In this document: piece by piece, positions 12,301 through 22,139 of the stretch | Layout: each line of letters begins with the position of its first letter | Position numbering within the stretch: position 1 is the stretch's first letter | Source: Ursidibacter maritimus | GTDB lineage: Bacteria; Pseudomonadota; Gammaproteobacteria; Enterobacterales; Pasteurellaceae | Assembly: GCF_009761395.1 (NCBI RefSeq) | Contig: NZ_LEKN01000036.1 | Coordinates: forward strand, 49,069-113,068 | Direction of reading: 5' to 3' | Length of the DNA: 64,000 nt | Translations under genes and position numbers: made by a program | The notes under the pieces: generated by a model | Database searches by the model: none | What the model saw: only the letters and a program-made list of their open reading frames with translations | What the model was told of the DNA's origin: nothing

Positions 12301-13662
12301 AAAATTGTTTTAACTTCTCGTAATACCGAATTAACTGTTGTTGATGCCTTTGGTCGTACCAAAGAGAACTATAAAGTTCCTTACGGTGCGGTGCTTTCAA
12401 AAGGCGATGGTGCAGAAGTCAATGTAGGTGAAGTTGTAGCAAACTGGGATCCACATACAATGCCGATTATTTCTGAAGTAAGCGGTTTCATTAAATTCAG
12501 TGACGTGGTCGATGGTTTAACAGTAACTCGCCAAACCGATGAATTAACAGGCTTATCATCAGTGGTAGTACAAGATGTGGGTGAACGTGCAACAGCAGGT
12601 AAAGATCTACGTCCAGCATTAAAACTGGTTGATGCGCAAGGTAACGATATCTTTATCTCAGGAACAGATACGGCAGTACAGTATTTCTTACCAGGTAAAG
12701 CTATTGTAACCTTAAACGATGGTGCAGAAATTTCTGTGGGTGAAGCATTAGCTCGTATTCCACAAGAATCGACGGCAACTAAAGATATTACAGGTGGTCT
12801 TCCACGCGTTGCAGACTTATTTGAAGCTCGTAAACCAAAAGAGCCAGCCATTCTTGCGGAAGTCTCAGGTATCGTTTCATTTGGTAAAGAAACTAAAGGA
12901 AAACGCCGCTTAGTGATTACGCCAGCAGAAGGCGAAGCATACGAAGAAATGATTCCAAAATGGCGTCAGCTCAACGTATTTGAAGGCGAAATGGTACAAC
13001 GTGGTGATGTGATCTCAGATGGTCCAGAAATGCCGCACGACATTTTACGTTTACGTGGTGTTCACGCAGTAACAGACTATATCGTTAATGAAGTACAAGA
13101 AGTTTACCGCTTACAAGGGGTAAAAATTAACGATAAACACATCGAAGTTATTGTTCGTCAAATGTTGCGTAAAGCAGTGATTACCAATGCTTACGATTCA
13201 GAATTCTTAGAGGGTGAACAAGTCGAAGTTTCACGCATTAAGATTGTGAACCGTAAACGTGCCGAAGAAGGTAAACCGCTTGTTGAATTTGAACGTGAAT
13301 TGCTTGGTATTACCAAAGCGTCTCTTGCAACTGAGTCATTTATCTCAGCGGCGTCGTTCCAAGAAACAACTCGCGTATTAACCGAAGCGGCTGTTGCAGG
13401 TAAACGTGATGAATTACGCGGCTTAAAAGAGAACGTAATCGTAGGTCGTTTAATTCCTGCGGGTACAGGTTTTGCGTATCACCAAAACCGCTCGAAAAAA
13501 CGTGTAAACAATGATGAAATCGTAGCGTTAGAAACAGCAGCGTCATCTTTTGCAACAGCAGAAGATATTGAAGCGGAAACACAAAGTTTTATTGCTGATG
13601 AAGCAACTCAAAACTTAGCCGCATTATTAAATGCAGGTTTTGATAGCGATAACGAAGAGTAA
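9385..13662 (+). CDS. rpoC: RNA polymerase beta' subunit
   Basis: 1425 residues from a GTG start with AGGGGC upstream, beginning [11 protein letters not shown]. The N-terminal zinc site has Cys71, 73, 86 and 89 (CLCGK..ICEKCG); the catalytic loop NADFDGD has Asp461, 463 and 465, which hold the active-site magnesium. The trigger-loop region [12 protein letters not shown] and second zinc site ([13 protein letters not shown]) are intact. The last part (after [13 protein letters not shown]) is an acidic tail that makes it about 18 residues longer than E. coli RpoC as I recall it. The spacer from rpoB is 179 bp. Confidence 0.99.
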   Translation: MKDLVKFLKAQSKSSDDFDVIKIGLASPDKIRSWSFGEVKKPETINYRTFKPERDGLFCARIFGPVKDYECLCGKYKRLKHRGVICEKCGVEVTQTKVRRDRMGHIELACPVAHIWFLKSLPSRIGLILDMPLRDIERVLYFESYVVIEPGMTDLEKNQLLTEEQFLDAEERWGDEFDAKMGAEGIQALLKDLDLEHQCELLREELQETNSETKRKKITKRLKLLEAFIQSGNKPEWMVMTVLPVLPPDLRPLVPLDGGRFATSDLNDLYRRVINRNNRLKRLLDLVAPDIIVRNEKRMLQESVDALLDNGRRGRAITGSNKRPLKSLADMIKGKQGRFRQNLLGKRVDYSGRSVITVGPYLRLHQCGLPKKMALELFRPFIYSKLESRGIASTIKAAKKMVEREDPIVWDILAEVIREHPILLNRAPTLHRLGIQAFEPLLIEGKAIQLHPLVCAAFNADFDGDQMAVHVPLTLEAQLEARALMMSTNNVLSPANGDPIIVPSQDVVLGLYYMTREKVNGKGEGMYFLDPREAEKAYRTGQAELHSRVKVRVTEYEKNEAGEFVASTNLVETTIGRSILWMIAPKGMPFKLFNQTLGKKAISKLINESYRRLGLKESVVFADQIMYTGFAYAARSGSSVGIDDMVIPEQKYSIISAAEAEVAEIQEQFNSGLVTAGERYNKVIDIWAAANERVAKAMMENLSTEEVLNREGNPEKQASFNSIFMMADSGARGSAAQIRQLAGMRGLMARPDGSIIETPITANFREGLNVLQYFISTHGARKGLADTALKTANSGYLTRRLVDVAQDLVIIEDDCDTHEGIVMTPLIEGGDVKEPLRERVLGRVAAEDVLKPGTDEVLIPRNTLIDEKWCDVIDAESVDVIKVRSVVTCNTDFGVCAKCYGRDLARGHLINQGEAVGVIAAQSIGEPGTQLTMRTFHIGGAASAAAKESSIQVKNAGTLKLANAKFVTNKDGKIVLTSRNTELTVVDAFGRTKENYKVPYGAVLSKGDGAEVNVGEVVANWDPHTMPIISEVSGFIKFSDVVDGLTVTRQTDELTGLSSVVVQDVGERATAGKDLRPALKLVDAQGNDIFISGTDTAVQYFLPGKAIVTLNDGAEISVGEALARIPQESTATKDITGGLPRVADLFEARKPKEPAILAEVSGIVSFGKETKGKRRLVITPAEGEAYEEMIPKWRQLNVFEGEMVQRGDVISDGPEMPHDILRLRGVHAVTDYIVNEVQEVYRLQGVKINDKHIEVIVRQMLRKAVITNAYDSEFLEGEQVEVSRIKIVNRKRAEEGKPLVEFERELLGITKASLATESFISAASFQETTRVLTEAAVAGKRDELRGLKENVIVGRLIPAGTGFAYHQNRSKKRVNNDEIVALETAASSFATAEDIEAETQSFIADEATQNLAALLNAGFDSDNEE

Positions 13663-13683
13663 TTGTTCGTTTTAAATTTGGAT

Positions 13684-13756
13684 AAACCTAGCTTGCAAAA
13701 ACTAGGTTTTCTATAAAAGGGTTGATGATGATTAGATCGGATTCAACCTTTTTTAT
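13684..13756 (+). terminator. Tandem intrinsic terminators after rpoC
   Basis: First hairpin AAACCTAG (13684-13691) with CTAGGTTT (13702-13709); second AAAAG-GGTTGA with TCAACCTTTT and TTTTTTAT behind (13716-13756). Confidence 0.8.
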
Positions 13757-13778
13757 AAGCAGTAAATTGTTAGTTTAA

Positions 13779-13815
13779 TGGACAAAATAGTTGTTAATAA
13801 TATTTTTCTTATGTT
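13779..13815. repeat. Copy B of the dispersed palindromic repeat (degenerate)
   Basis: TGGACAAAATAGTTGTTAATAA followed by TATTTTTCTTATGTT, closely matching copy A at 4694-4750 over its first arm and loop; the second arm is lost. Confidence 0.6.
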
Positions 13816-13840
13816 GATACTTTCAGAAGGTAAATAAATA

Positions 13841-13863
13841 TAGGGGCTCTAATACAGCCCCTA
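13841..13863 (-). terminator. Hairpin terminator of the repeat lipoprotein gene
   Basis: TAGGGGCT (13841-13848) pairs with AGCCCCTA (13856-13863); on the minus strand it is followed by an imperfect T-rich run. Confidence 0.5.
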
Positions 13864-13890
13864 ATGTTATGATTGTGAATAATAGACTAC

Positions 13891-14826
13891 CTACTCTCTA
13901 GAACCAGCGAGACCGTAATTTTTACTTAGGTCATTATTTTTATCATTTAAAATCATATTGCCTGAGACTTCTTCTCCAGCTGGGCCGTACAGGTTAAGAT
14001 TATAATGCCCCTCTCCAGATGAGTATTTAGCATCCCCAAATAAGATGCCTTTCATATCAAAACTATGTCCTATTTTAGCTTCTTGAAGTTCAACATTTCC
14101 GATTGGCAAACCAGTTACGCTACCTTTTCCTTTTTTCGTTGAGAAATTAATATCATAGTTAAGTACTCCTTCTCCTTTCATATCTATAGCTACACCTTTA
14201 TAGCTAAAATTTCCTGATGTAGGTAAGTCTGCCAGATTTGTTTTTACTCCAATGTCTCTAGGCATATTGACGAAATTCCCTTCGTCATTATTTGCAAGAG
14301 AATTTGAACGATACTCTATTTTTAAGAGAGAATATTTCTGATTATATATGGATGATCCTACATCATAGGATTTCATATTATCCAAAACTTCTTTAACAAT
14401 AGGATTTCTTGTTAAGCCTTGAGGATAGTCTTTCCCAAGAATTTCTTTTTTTATTTTTTGTGCAAGTTCTTCATCAGGGGTAGGTTTCTTCTCTTCAGAG
14501 ATTGGCTTAGGCATATCTTTTTTCTCTTCAGAGATTGGCTTAGGCATATCTTTTTTCTCTTCAGAGATTGACTTAGGCATATCTTTTTTCTCTTCAGAGA
14601 TTGGCTTAGGCATATCTTTTTTCTCTTCAGAGATTGGCTTAGGCATATCTTTTTTCTCTTCAGAGATTGGCTTAGGCGTATCTTTTTTCTCTTCAGTTAT
14701 TACTTTAGGTGTATGTTTACTCTCTGGCATTTCTGCTTGAGCATTATTTCCTTTCTTTTCCCCACTACTGCAAGCAGTTAAGCTTACAAGCAGAATACTA
14801 GCTAAAGTTGCTTTCATTAATGACAT
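13891..14826 (-). CDS. Surface lipoprotein with 11-residue repeats and TbpB-like barrel
   Basis: 311 residues. A lipoprotein signal ends at LTAC with Cys19. Residues 42-118 are seven 11-residue repeats of the type PISEEKKDMPK, a charged, proline-bearing stalk. The C-terminal half is a beta-rich domain with the TbpB/factor-H-binding-protein style motif LYGPAGEEVSGNMI. Proteins of this type are usually surface-exposed lipoproteins exported by Slam, and bind host proteins or heme; the ligand here is unknown. GGAGG precedes the start. Monocistronic. No Slam gene is seen in the window. Confidence 0.75.
   Translation of the reverse strand: MSLMKATLASILLVSLTACSSGEKKGNNAQAEMPESKHTPKVITEEKKDTPKPISEEKKDMPKPISEEKKDMPKPISEEKKDMPKSISEEKKDMPKPISEEKKDMPKPISEEKKPTPDEELAQKIKKEILGKDYPQGLTRNPIVKEVLDNMKSYDVGSSIYNQKYSLLKIEYRSNSLANNDEGNFVNMPRDIGVKTNLADLPTSGNFSYKGVAIDMKGEGVLNYDINFSTKKGKGSVTGLPIGNVELQEAKIGHSFDMKGILFGDAKYSSGEGHYNLNLYGPAGEEVSGNMILNDKNNDLSKNYGLAGSRE
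14473..14703 (-). repeat. Seven 33-bp tandem repeats inside the lipoprotein gene
   Basis: Seven near-identical 33-bp units encode the 11-residue EEKKDMPKPIS stalk; the first and last units are the most divergent. Because 33 is a multiple of three, slippage would change stalk length without breaking the frame. Confidence 0.9.
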
Positions 14827-15196
14827 TTTTTCCTCCGTTCAAAGTCATAAATAATAAAGGGTTATTATATAAAATTATGGGATAAAGAGTTTAATTTAGG
14901 TCAAATGAATAGTATATACAGGGCAAGATCGCATTTTTCCTAAGTTTATGATCTAATAGTGATTCATATCCAATATCAATATAGGATGTAAAATGAACAT
15001 TTCTAGTTCTTCTGAGAATGTATTTGACCCTCGAGCATATAACTAAAATTTTAGACATCATCTTTCTTATTCGCATCTCATTAGTGCAACATATGCTCCT
15101 TACTATGTGGGTTTGGTAAAAAGTCTTAACCTAGCTTGCTCCACCTTTAATAAACTGATGCTAATCGTGGTTTCCTACACAATAGGATAAAATCCT
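14827..15196. other. Intergenic region with no credible gene
   Basis: 370 bp between the lipoprotein and lpxB, both on the minus strand. It should hold the lipoprotein promoter and the lpxB 3' end. A 61-codon open frame on the minus strand (14891-15076) has no recognisable features and looks like noise. No clear lpxB terminator is seen. Confidence 0.5.
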
Positions 15197-16357
15197 TTAT
15201 TTTTCATTTAATAAATCTACCACCGCTTGAGCTGCTTGAACGTCTGCATTACATTGAATTTGTTGATGTAATTCAGTAAAACGTTGTTTGAGTGCGTTGG
15301 TTTTAGTTTGATTATCACTATCTTCAGATAAATAAATACTAAGATGTTGAGCTAAATTTTCAGGGGTACATTCGTGCTGAATTAACTCAGGTACAAGCGG
15401 TTGGTTTGCCAATAAATTTGGCAATGAGATATAGTCTGTTTTGACTAATTTCTGTGCTAACCAATAGGTTGTTGGTTTCATTTTATAACCAACAACCATT
15501 GGTGATTTACATAACATTGCTTCTAATGCGGCAGTGCCTGATGCTAGTAGTGTTGCGTCTGAGACAATCATCGCTGATCTTGCGTTACCTTCTAAAATCG
15601 TGACATCAAGTTCGGGAGCAATGTCTGCTTTAATTTGCATAAATTGTTCAATACGTTTCCGATTGACTAATGGTACTAAAAATTGCAAATCAGGATATTG
15701 TTGTTTAAGTAATTGAGCGGTTTTAAGAAAGGGTTCAGTTAGAAAGCCGACTTCACTGCTACGACTACCGACTAAAATCGCTAAATAGCGCTGTTTTTCA
15801 TCAACATTGATTAAACGACATGCTTCATTTCTGCTTGGTTTGAGTGCAATCGCATCAGCCATTGTGTGTCCAATAAAACGACAAGGCACATTAAAGCGAT
15901 CGTAAAAGGCTTTTTCAAAAGGAAGAAAAGCCAGCACAAGATCCGTTGCTCGAGCAATTTTATGAATGCGATTTTGTCGCCACGCCCACACAGAAGGGCT
16001 AACATAGTGAATCGTTTTTATCCCTTTTGCTTTAAGTTTTTCTTCGATCCCAATGTTAAAATCTGGAGCGTCTATACCAATAAAAATATCGGGTTTTTCA
16101 GCCAACATTGTTTCAATCACTTGCTGGCGACGTTTTAATAATCTTGGTAAATGCTTAACGACTTCGGCTAACCCCATTACCGCAAGTTCTTCCATATCAA
16201 AGAGGGTTTCACAACCAGCCGCTAGCATTTGCTGCCCAGCAACACCAATAAAACGAGCATTTGGGTAGTGAATTTTCAATGCATTGATTAATCCAGCCCC
16301 AAGTATATCCCCTGATATTTCCCCCGCAACAATAGCAATAACTGGTTGGTGTTCCAT
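15197..16357 (-). CDS. lpxB: Lipid-A-disaccharide synthase
   Basis: 386 residues, full length for LpxB. It begins with [15 protein letters not shown] and carries the conserved [34 protein letters not shown] and [26 protein letters not shown] blocks. It condenses UDP-2,3-diacylglucosamine with lipid X to form the lipid A disaccharide at the inner face of the inner membrane. In E. coli it follows lpxA; here lpxA, fabZ and rnhB are not adjacent, so it stands alone between pdxY and the lipoprotein gene, in the same orientation as both. Confidence 0.96.
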   Translation of the reverse strand: MEHQPVIAIVAGEISGDILGAGLINALKIHYPNARFIGVAGQQMLAAGCETLFDMEELAVMGLAEVVKHLPRLLKRRQQVIETMLAEKPDIFIGIDAPDFNIGIEEKLKAKGIKTIHYVSPSVWAWRQNRIHKIARATDLVLAFLPFEKAFYDRFNVPCRFIGHTMADAIALKPSRNEACRLINVDEKQRYLAILVGSRSSEVGFLTEPFLKTAQLLKQQYPDLQFLVPLVNRKRIEQFMQIKADIAPELDVTILEGNARSAMIVSDATLLASGTAALEAMLCKSPMVVGYKMKPTTYWLAQKLVKTDYISLPNLLANQPLVPELIQHECTPENLAQHLSIYLSEDSDNQTKTNALKQRFTELHQQIQCNADVQAAQAVVDLLNEK

Positions 16358-16440
16358 TTTTTATGTCCTTTTCTCATTAAAATAATTCTATTATAGAGAG
16401 CATTCGCTATTTTGGGTAGGCTTTCGAGCTTTACCAGCTA

Positions 16441-16473
16441 GAGCATTAAAACTGCTAGCGTTTTAATGCTCTT
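16441..16473. repeat. Perfect 13-bp hairpin between pdxY and lpxB
   Basis: AGAGCATTAAAAC (16441-16453) and GTTTTAATGCTCT (16461-16473) with a 7-nt loop. The T-rich run lies on the plus-strand side, whereas both neighbours are on the minus strand, so it may act as a stop to antisense transcription or as a processing site rather than a classic terminator for pdxY. Confidence 0.6.
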
Positions 16474-16481
16474 ATATTTTT

Positions 16482-17348
16482 TTAAGCTATTTTTACCGCT
16501 TTGTATTGGCTTTGTGGCTTAACGATAAATTCTCTAGCTTTGATGATTTGTAGTTCGTATTTGCCACTTTGTTGAGTGACACTCATCACATCATTCACTG
16601 CATTTGCAGTATGCTCGAAAGCATCAAGATCGGATTTGCCGTTGAGTAAATTTGCTAAAAAAAGACCGCTTGTAAGATCGCCAACACCAACAGGATCTCG
16701 CCCAACAAATTCGTGAAGTGGGCGACGGATATGCCAAATTCCTTCGGCTGTGGCTAATAACATTTCAAACTGGCTTGGATCTTTCCCAACCTTGCTAAGA
16801 TGTTTAACTAATACACGTTTAGGTCCTTTGCTTAAAATAACGTTAATTGCGTTAAGAGCTTGTTCAAAGTTTTCAACAGCTAAACCTGTTAGCTCTCTCA
16901 ATTCGACAAGATTTGGCGCAATCAGATCGGCTTTTGTCATTGCGAAATCGCGTAGAAATTCCGCCACACCAGGTGCAACAATACAGCCTTTATCTGGGTG
17001 ACCCATTACGGGATCACAGAAATATAAAGCATTTGGGTTCTTTGCTTTAATTTTTTCAACAGCGGCGAGAATCTCGGTACCCTGCTCAGCAGCACCGATA
17101 TAGCCTGAAAGAATGGCATCGCATTCACTTAATGCTTCAATTTCATCAATACCTTGTACAATTTCACCAATTTGTTCTTTCGGCACGACCATTCCTTTCC
17201 ATTTTCCGTATTGCGTATGGTTTGAAAATTGAACAGTATTTAATGCCCAGATATCTACACCAAGTAGTTGCATTGGGAAGGTTGCGGCTTTATTACCTGC
17301 GTAACCATAAACTACGTGCGATTGAATTGAGAGAACATTTTTCATCAT
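16482..17348 (-). CDS. pdxY: Pyridoxal kinase
   Basis: 288 residues of the ribokinase-type PdxY/PdxK family. Opens [24 protein letters not shown] with [12 protein letters not shown], which shape the pyridoxal site; [16 protein letters not shown] and the C-terminal anion-hole motif VGVGDLTSG (catalytic Asp in GVGD) are intact. It phosphorylates pyridoxal in the PLP salvage pathway. A PLP-homeostasis protein (47176) also lies in the window but is unlinked. Two overlapping palindromes lie 35-56 nt before its start. Confidence 0.95.
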   Translation of the reverse strand: MMKNVLSIQSHVVYGYAGNKAATFPMQLLGVDIWALNTVQFSNHTQYGKWKGMVVPKEQIGEIVQGIDEIEALSECDAILSGYIGAAEQGTEILAAVEKIKAKNPNALYFCDPVMGHPDKGCIVAPGVAEFLRDFAMTKADLIAPNLVELRELTGLAVENFEQALNAINVILSKGPKRVLVKHLSKVGKDPSQFEMLLATAEGIWHIRRPLHEFVGRDPVGVGDLTSGLFLANLLNGKSDLDAFEHTANAVNDVMSVTQQSGKYELQIIKAREFIVKPQSQYKAVKIA

Positions 17349-17382
17349 TTTATCCTTAACATTGATCTTTAATTTTATCCAA

Positions 17383-17404
17383 CTACCGCAGGTAGATAAC
17401 CTGC
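17383..17404 (-). promoter_or_regulatory. Overlapping palindromes in the pdxY upstream region
   Basis: CTACC-GCA-GGTAG (17383-17395) and GCAGGT-AGATA-ACCTGC (17388-17404) overlap in the short pdxY leader. They could form alternative hairpins or an operator; no factor can be named. Confidence 0.35.
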
Positions 17405-17546
17405 TCTCACCACAAATGCAATGAGTATAATCATACCCTAAATTGCAGGGAGAAGTAATTTTAGATTTTCACTAATGACTCGATAATATAAGTACACCAA
17501 CTAAAATACGATTTGCTGAATAATTAAAGGTGTGTTTGTCTGTTTA

Positions 17547-19076
17547 TTATCCATTTTGCAACCGTTGTAATAACCTATCCATTGCTCGATAGCCTAAGGC
17601 TTCGGCAAGATGAGCTTGCTGAATGTTAGGTTCATTAGCTAGATCAGCAATAGTGCGAGATACTTTTAAAATGCGATGATAAGCTCTCACCGAAAGCCCA
17701 AGTTTTAATAATGTATTCTCTAAGAACTGAGCATCTTGTGGAGAAAGTGAGCAATCCTGTTCAATCTCTCTAGTTGTCAGTTGAGCGTTAATTTTTCCCC
17801 GTCTGGCTAATTGCAAATCACGAGCGGCAAGTACCCGCTTTCGAACTTGCTCGGTAGTTTCTCCACGCTGCTCACTACCTTGTTGCAATGCCCCTTGTGG
17901 TAAAAGTGGGACTTCAATAGAGAGATCAAACCGATCAAGAAAAGGCCCTGATAAACGATTAAGATAACGCATTACTTGTTGTGGTGATGTACGATTGTGA
18001 GTGCCTTGATAATGACCTGTTGGGCTTGGGTTCATTGCGGCGATTAACTGAAATCGTGCTGGAAACTGTACTTTAGCATTGGCTCGAGAAATAATAATCT
18101 CGCCAGATTCAAGGGGCTGGCGTAATGCGTCCAATACTTTTCTCTCAAACTCAGGAAGTTCATCAAGAAAAAGAATACCATTATGAGCTAAGCTAATTTC
18201 ACCAGGTTTAGGGATCGAACCACCGCCCACCAATGCAACCATTGACGCACTATGATGAGGTGATCGAAAAGGACGATATTTCCAGTTTTGGACGTTTAGT
18301 TCATTCTGAACAAGGCTAGTGATTGATGCGGTTTCAATTGCTTCATCATCAGACATTTCAGGCAAGAGATCGGCTAAACGGCTTGCCAACATCGTTTTCC
18401 CCGTTCCGGGTGGCCCTAGAAATAACAGGTTGTGTTGCCCAGCCGCCGCTATCGTTAAAGCCCTTTTGGCGTGTTGCTGCCCGATAATATCGGTTAAATC
18501 TCGTTGAATAAGCGGTTGGTTTAAGTTCGTTTTTTGCAAGTCTTGCTGTGCAACGGATAATTTATCTCTATTATTCAGGAAATTGACAACTTGCAATAGC
18601 GAGCCTGCAAAATAGGTTTGGGTGCTAGACACAAGGGAAGCTTCATTGGCATTTTGGCGGGGAATAATGAGTTCTCGTTTATCTTTCTCAGCTGAAATTA
18701 CCGCAGGAATTGCCCCTTGAACGCCACGTAGATGACCTGTGAGAGAAAGCTCACCTAAAAATTCAAATTGTTTTAGTTTGTCACTATCAATCTGTCCTGA
18801 TGCCGCTAAAATACCAATTGCAATTGGTAAATCAAAACGTCCACCTTCTTTGGGCAAATCCGCAGGGGCTAGGTTGATGGTAATGCGTCTTGCAGGATAT
18901 TCAAAATTGGCATTTAATAATGCACTTCTTACTCTATCTTGAGCTTCTTTAACACTCTTTTCTGGTAAACCAACCAAGCAAAGCCCGGGGCTACCTAAAC
19001 TAATATGTACTTCAATTGTAACTAATGGAGCTTCAACACCAATAGATGCCCGACTATAAATAATGGCTAATGACAT
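17547..19076 (-). CDS. comM: ComM, AAA+ branch-migration helicase for transformation (YifB family)
   Basis: 509 residues in three parts: N-terminal ChlI-like domain (MSLAIIYSRASIGVEAPLVTIEVHISLGSPG), central AAA+ ATPase with Walker A GPPGTGKTML and Walker B GILFLDELPEF, and a C-terminal Mg-chelatase-like domain. In Haemophilus and Vibrio, ComM aids integration of incoming DNA by hexameric branch migration during natural transformation. Its presence fits the abundance of uptake signals. In E. coli yifB is divergent from yifE/maoP; here maoP is about 17 kb away. Confidence 0.96.
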   Translation of the reverse strand: MSLAIIYSRASIGVEAPLVTIEVHISLGSPGLCLVGLPEKSVKEAQDRVRSALLNANFEYPARRITINLAPADLPKEGGRFDLPIAIGILAASGQIDSDKLKQFEFLGELSLTGHLRGVQGAIPAVISAEKDKRELIIPRQNANEASLVSSTQTYFAGSLLQVVNFLNNRDKLSVAQQDLQKTNLNQPLIQRDLTDIIGQQHAKRALTIAAAGQHNLLFLGPPGTGKTMLASRLADLLPEMSDDEAIETASITSLVQNELNVQNWKYRPFRSPHHSASMVALVGGGSIPKPGEISLAHNGILFLDELPEFERKVLDALRQPLESGEIIISRANAKVQFPARFQLIAAMNPSPTGHYQGTHNRTSPQQVMRYLNRLSGPFLDRFDLSIEVPLLPQGALQQGSEQRGETTEQVRKRVLAARDLQLARRGKINAQLTTREIEQDCSLSPQDAQFLENTLLKLGLSVRAYHRILKVSRTIADLANEPNIQQAHLAEALGYRAMDRLLQRLQNG

Positions 19077-19256
19077 ATTTTCTCCGTCAATATACTCTTA
19101 TGATGGCCCCACAGCTTAAGCAAAGCTACCTTGCAATTCACGCAAGAAAAAATTGTTTTTCGATCTAGTTCACAAAAATTTTGCAAAAATCAGTGCATAA
19201 CGCACCGCTTGTAGTACACTTCCGTTTTATTTAGGTGTGAATAAGTGAAGGGGAAT

Positions 19257-20429
19257 ATGCGCAATCAGCAAGATGTAATCGTGGTCGGTGGCGGAATGGT
19301 TGGAGCGGCGACAGCCTTAGGGTTAGCAAAATTAGGGTTGAAGGTTGCCTTGTTGGAAAAGAATCCATTACCAGAATTTTCCAAAAATGCACCTTATGAT
19401 GTCCGTATTTCTGCCATTAGCGTCGCGTCTGTTGCCTTGTTAGAAAAATTAGGTGCGTGGCAGGCGATAGAACAAATGCGTGTATGGGCGTATGATGGTT
19501 TGGCAACTTGGGAAATTGACGGCTTTAATACCGCATTTCACGCTGCTGAACTTGGTTTAGATAAACTGGGTTTTATGGTGGAAAATAATGTTATTCAAAT
19601 TGGTTTATGGCAAGCATTGCAAACCTACCCTAATTGTGTTCAAGCGGTAGGATTTCAACATATTTCTGCAAATTCACAACAAGGTATTTGGACATTAACC
19701 CTTGATAATCAACAGCAGTTCGCAGCTCCCTTAGTTATCGCTTGCGATGGTGCAAATTCTCAAGTCAGAAATTGGGCTGGCATTGGTTTAACTAGCTGGC
19801 AATATCGTCAGCATTGCTTATTAGCCGTTGTAAAAACGTCTTTACCACCGCAAACTGCCACTTGGCAACAATTCTTCCCAAGTGGGCCAAGGGCTTTTCT
19901 TCCTTTAGCCGATGATAATGGTTGTATTGTGTGGTACGACTCGCCACAGCGTATTCAGCAACTACAACAAATGAGCAGTGCTGCATTATCCAGTGAAATT
20001 GATCAATGTTTCCCAACAAGACTGTGTGAGGTAGAAGTGATAAACCACGCTAGTTTCCCACTCACTCGACAACACGCTCAACACTATTTCCGTAATGGGA
20101 TTGTTCTTGTAGGGGATTCAGCTCACACAATCAACCCGCTTGCTGGACAAGGGGTGAATTTGGGCTTTAAAGATGTTAAAGCACTATTAGAGATTGCAGA
20201 ACAAGCGGCCAGAAAAGGGCAATCTTTTGCAGATGTTGAGTGGCTGAAACAGTATGAACGGCAACGTAAAATGGATAATTTAGTCATGCAAACAGGAATG
20301 GATATATTTTATAAAGCCTTTAAAACTGATCTCTTACCTGTTAAAGCCTTGCGTAATCTTGCACTTATTGTTGCAGAAAGAGCTACGCCACTTAAAAAAC
20401 GTGCGTTGAAATATGCGTTGGGGTTGTAA
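19257..20429 (+). CDS. ubiF: 2-octaprenyl-3-methyl-6-methoxy-1,4-benzoquinol hydroxylase (ubiquinone C6 hydroxylase)
   Basis: 390 residues. An FAD-binding Rossmann motif VVGGGMVGAATALGLA opens the protein; the second FAD motif VLVGDSAHTINPLAGQGVNLG lies near residue 285. The C-terminus LKKRALKYALGL matches UbiF closely, favouring UbiF over UbiI or UbiH. It performs the last hydroxylation in ubiquinone synthesis. The ATG at 19257 is chosen over an upstream GTG at 19245 because AAGGGG sits five bases or so before it. Divergent from comM. Confidence 0.93.
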   Translation: MRNQQDVIVVGGGMVGAATALGLAKLGLKVALLEKNPLPEFSKNAPYDVRISAISVASVALLEKLGAWQAIEQMRVWAYDGLATWEIDGFNTAFHAAELGLDKLGFMVENNVIQIGLWQALQTYPNCVQAVGFQHISANSQQGIWTLTLDNQQQFAAPLVIACDGANSQVRNWAGIGLTSWQYRQHCLLAVVKTSLPPQTATWQQFFPSGPRAFLPLADDNGCIVWYDSPQRIQQLQQMSSAALSSEIDQCFPTRLCEVEVINHASFPLTRQHAQHYFRNGIVLVGDSAHTINPLAGQGVNLGFKDVKALLEIAEQAARKGQSFADVEWLKQYERQRKMDNLVMQTGMDIFYKAFKTDLLPVKALRNLALIVAERATPLKKRALKYALGL

Positions 20430-20439
20430 TAAGTGATGT

Positions 20440-20465
20440 GCTATCGGCACACAATAGCCGATAGC
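20440..20465. repeat. Hairpin between convergent ubiF and ffh
   Basis: GCTATCGGC (20440-20448) pairs perfectly with GCCGATAGC (20457-20465). No T-run on either side, so termination by it alone is uncertain. Confidence 0.5.
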
Positions 20466-20495
20466 AACTAGATGATGGGAGATTTTAAAGGGAAG

Positions 20496-21887
20496 TTACT
20501 TTTTACCAAACATTCCGCCTAAGCCACCAAGTCCGCCTAGACCACCCCCCATCATTCCTTTCATTCCACGCATCATTTTAGCCATTCCGCCTTTACGCAT
20601 TTTTTTCATCATACGTTGCATTTCATCAAATTGTTTGAGCAATTTATTCACATCTTGCACTTGAGTGCCTGAACCTAATGCAATTCTGCGGCGACGAGAG
20701 CCTTTGATAATATCTGGATTAGCACGCTCTTTAAGCGTCATTGAATTGATGATAGCTTCCATTTTAATAAACATCTTATCATCAACCTGATTTTTAACGT
20801 GATCAGGTAGATTTTTCGCCCCAGGTAATTTCTCAAGCATTGACATCATTCCACCCATCTTTTTCATTTCAACAAGTTGATCGCGGAAATCATCAAGGGT
20901 GAAGTCATCGCCTTTTTTGAATTTAGCTGCCATTTTCTCAGCTTTTTCTTGATCGACAGAACGTTGCAAATCTTCAATCAATGAAAGCACATCACCCATT
21001 CCGAGAATACGCGATGCAACACGATCAGGGTGGAATGGTTCTAAAGCATCTGTTTTTTCGCCTACCCCTAGGAATTTAATCGGCTTGCCTGTAATTTGAC
21101 GAATAGAAAGCGCCGCACCGCCACGAGCATCACCATCTACTTTGGTTAAGATAACCCCCGTTAATGGTAGTGCTTCATTAAAGGCTTTTGCGGTATTAGC
21201 TGCATCTTGCCCTGTCATTGCATCAACCGTAAAGAGTGTTTCAATCGGGTTCAAGACTGCGTGAACTTGCTGAATTTCACTCATCATGTCGCTATCAACG
21301 TGTAAACGACCTGCGGTATCGACAATCAACACATCAAAGAAATTCAGTTTAGCGTGCTTTAAGGCATTTTCAGCAATTTCAGTGGGTTTTTGGTTGGTTT
21401 CACTTGGAAAAAACTCAACTTTTAAAGCTTCAGCTAATGTTTGAAGCTGTTTGATCGCCGCAGGGCGATAAACGTCCGCAGACACAACAAGCACTTTCTT
21501 CTTATGACGTTCTTTTAAGAATTTTGCTAATTTCCCCACAGAGGTGGTTTTCCCCGCCCCTTGTAAACCTGCCATTAAGATAACAGCAGGTGGCTGTGTG
21601 GCTAAATTCAGCTCTTCATTCGCTTCACCCATCGCTTTTTCAAGCTCAGCTTGCACGATTTTCAAGAACTCTTGCCCTGGCGTTAAGCTTTTATTAACTT
21701 CTTCACCAATGGCACGTTCTTTGACTTTATTGATAAATTCACGCACCACAGGTAAAGCGACGTCTGCTTCTAACAACGCCATACGCACTTCACGCAAGGT
21801 ATCTTTAATATTGTCTTCGGTTAAACGCCCTTTACCTGTAATGTTTTTCAAGGTTTTGGAAAGTCTGTCGGATAGGTTCTCAAACAT
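20496..21887 (-). CDS. ffh: Signal recognition particle protein Ffh
   Basis: 463 residues: N domain, GTPase G domain with Walker A GLQGAGKTTS, DTAGRL and TKVDGDARGG, then a methionine-rich M domain (MQRMMKKMRKGG, ending in GGLGGLGG repeats) that binds 4.5S RNA and signal sequences. It directs inner-membrane proteins to FtsY and SecYEG. Slightly longer than E. coli Ffh because of the glycine-rich end. Minus strand, convergent with ubiF, divergent from mesX. Confidence 0.98.
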   Translation of the reverse strand: MFENLSDRLSKTLKNITGKGRLTEDNIKDTLREVRMALLEADVALPVVREFINKVKERAIGEEVNKSLTPGQEFLKIVQAELEKAMGEANEELNLATQPPAVILMAGLQGAGKTTSVGKLAKFLKERHKKKVLVVSADVYRPAAIKQLQTLAEALKVEFFPSETNQKPTEIAENALKHAKLNFFDVLIVDTAGRLHVDSDMMSEIQQVHAVLNPIETLFTVDAMTGQDAANTAKAFNEALPLTGVILTKVDGDARGGAALSIRQITGKPIKFLGVGEKTDALEPFHPDRVASRILGMGDVLSLIEDLQRSVDQEKAEKMAAKFKKGDDFTLDDFRDQLVEMKKMGGMMSMLEKLPGAKNLPDHVKNQVDDKMFIKMEAIINSMTLKERANPDIIKGSRRRRIALGSGTQVQDVNKLLKQFDEMQRMMKKMRKGGMAKMMRGMKGMMGGGLGGLGGLGGMFGKK

Positions 21888-22041
21888 AATCTTTTCTCTA
21901 TTTGCAAAATATTAGTTCAATTTAACCGCTTGTTTGCGGCGGAATGTTGGCATTATACAAAAAAAGCGTGGAAGGCGGAGTTATATCTTTGCATAATCTT
22001 TGATTTCCCAACATAAGCTATATCTTCCCGGTTATTCAACT

Positions 22042-22054
22042 TGAATAATTTTCA
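22042..22054 (+). promoter_or_regulatory. Putative MetR binding site upstream of mesX
   Basis: TGAA-TAATT-TTCA fits the MetR consensus TGAA-N5-TTCA. It overlaps a second palindrome TTATTCAA-C-TTGAATAA (22032-22048) and lies about 25 bp upstream of a plausible -35, an activator position. Confidence 0.5.
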
Positions 22055-22078
22055 TAATAAATACTAAAATTTATCATT

Positions 22079-22107
22079 TTGACTCACTAAAAAATTGTGA
22101 TTTAATT
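22079..22107 (+). promoter_or_regulatory. Candidate promoter of mesX-mesD
   Basis: TTGACT (22079-22084), 17 bp, TTAATT (22102-22107); the -10 is weak, as expected for an activated promoter. Confidence 0.4.
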
Positions 22108-22139
22108 CATCTATTAAAAAAATAAGTAGGAAGAACAGA

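Noticed and set aside
14891..15076. 61-codon minus-strand open frame
   Set aside because: No signal, motif, or good ribosome site; looks like chance.
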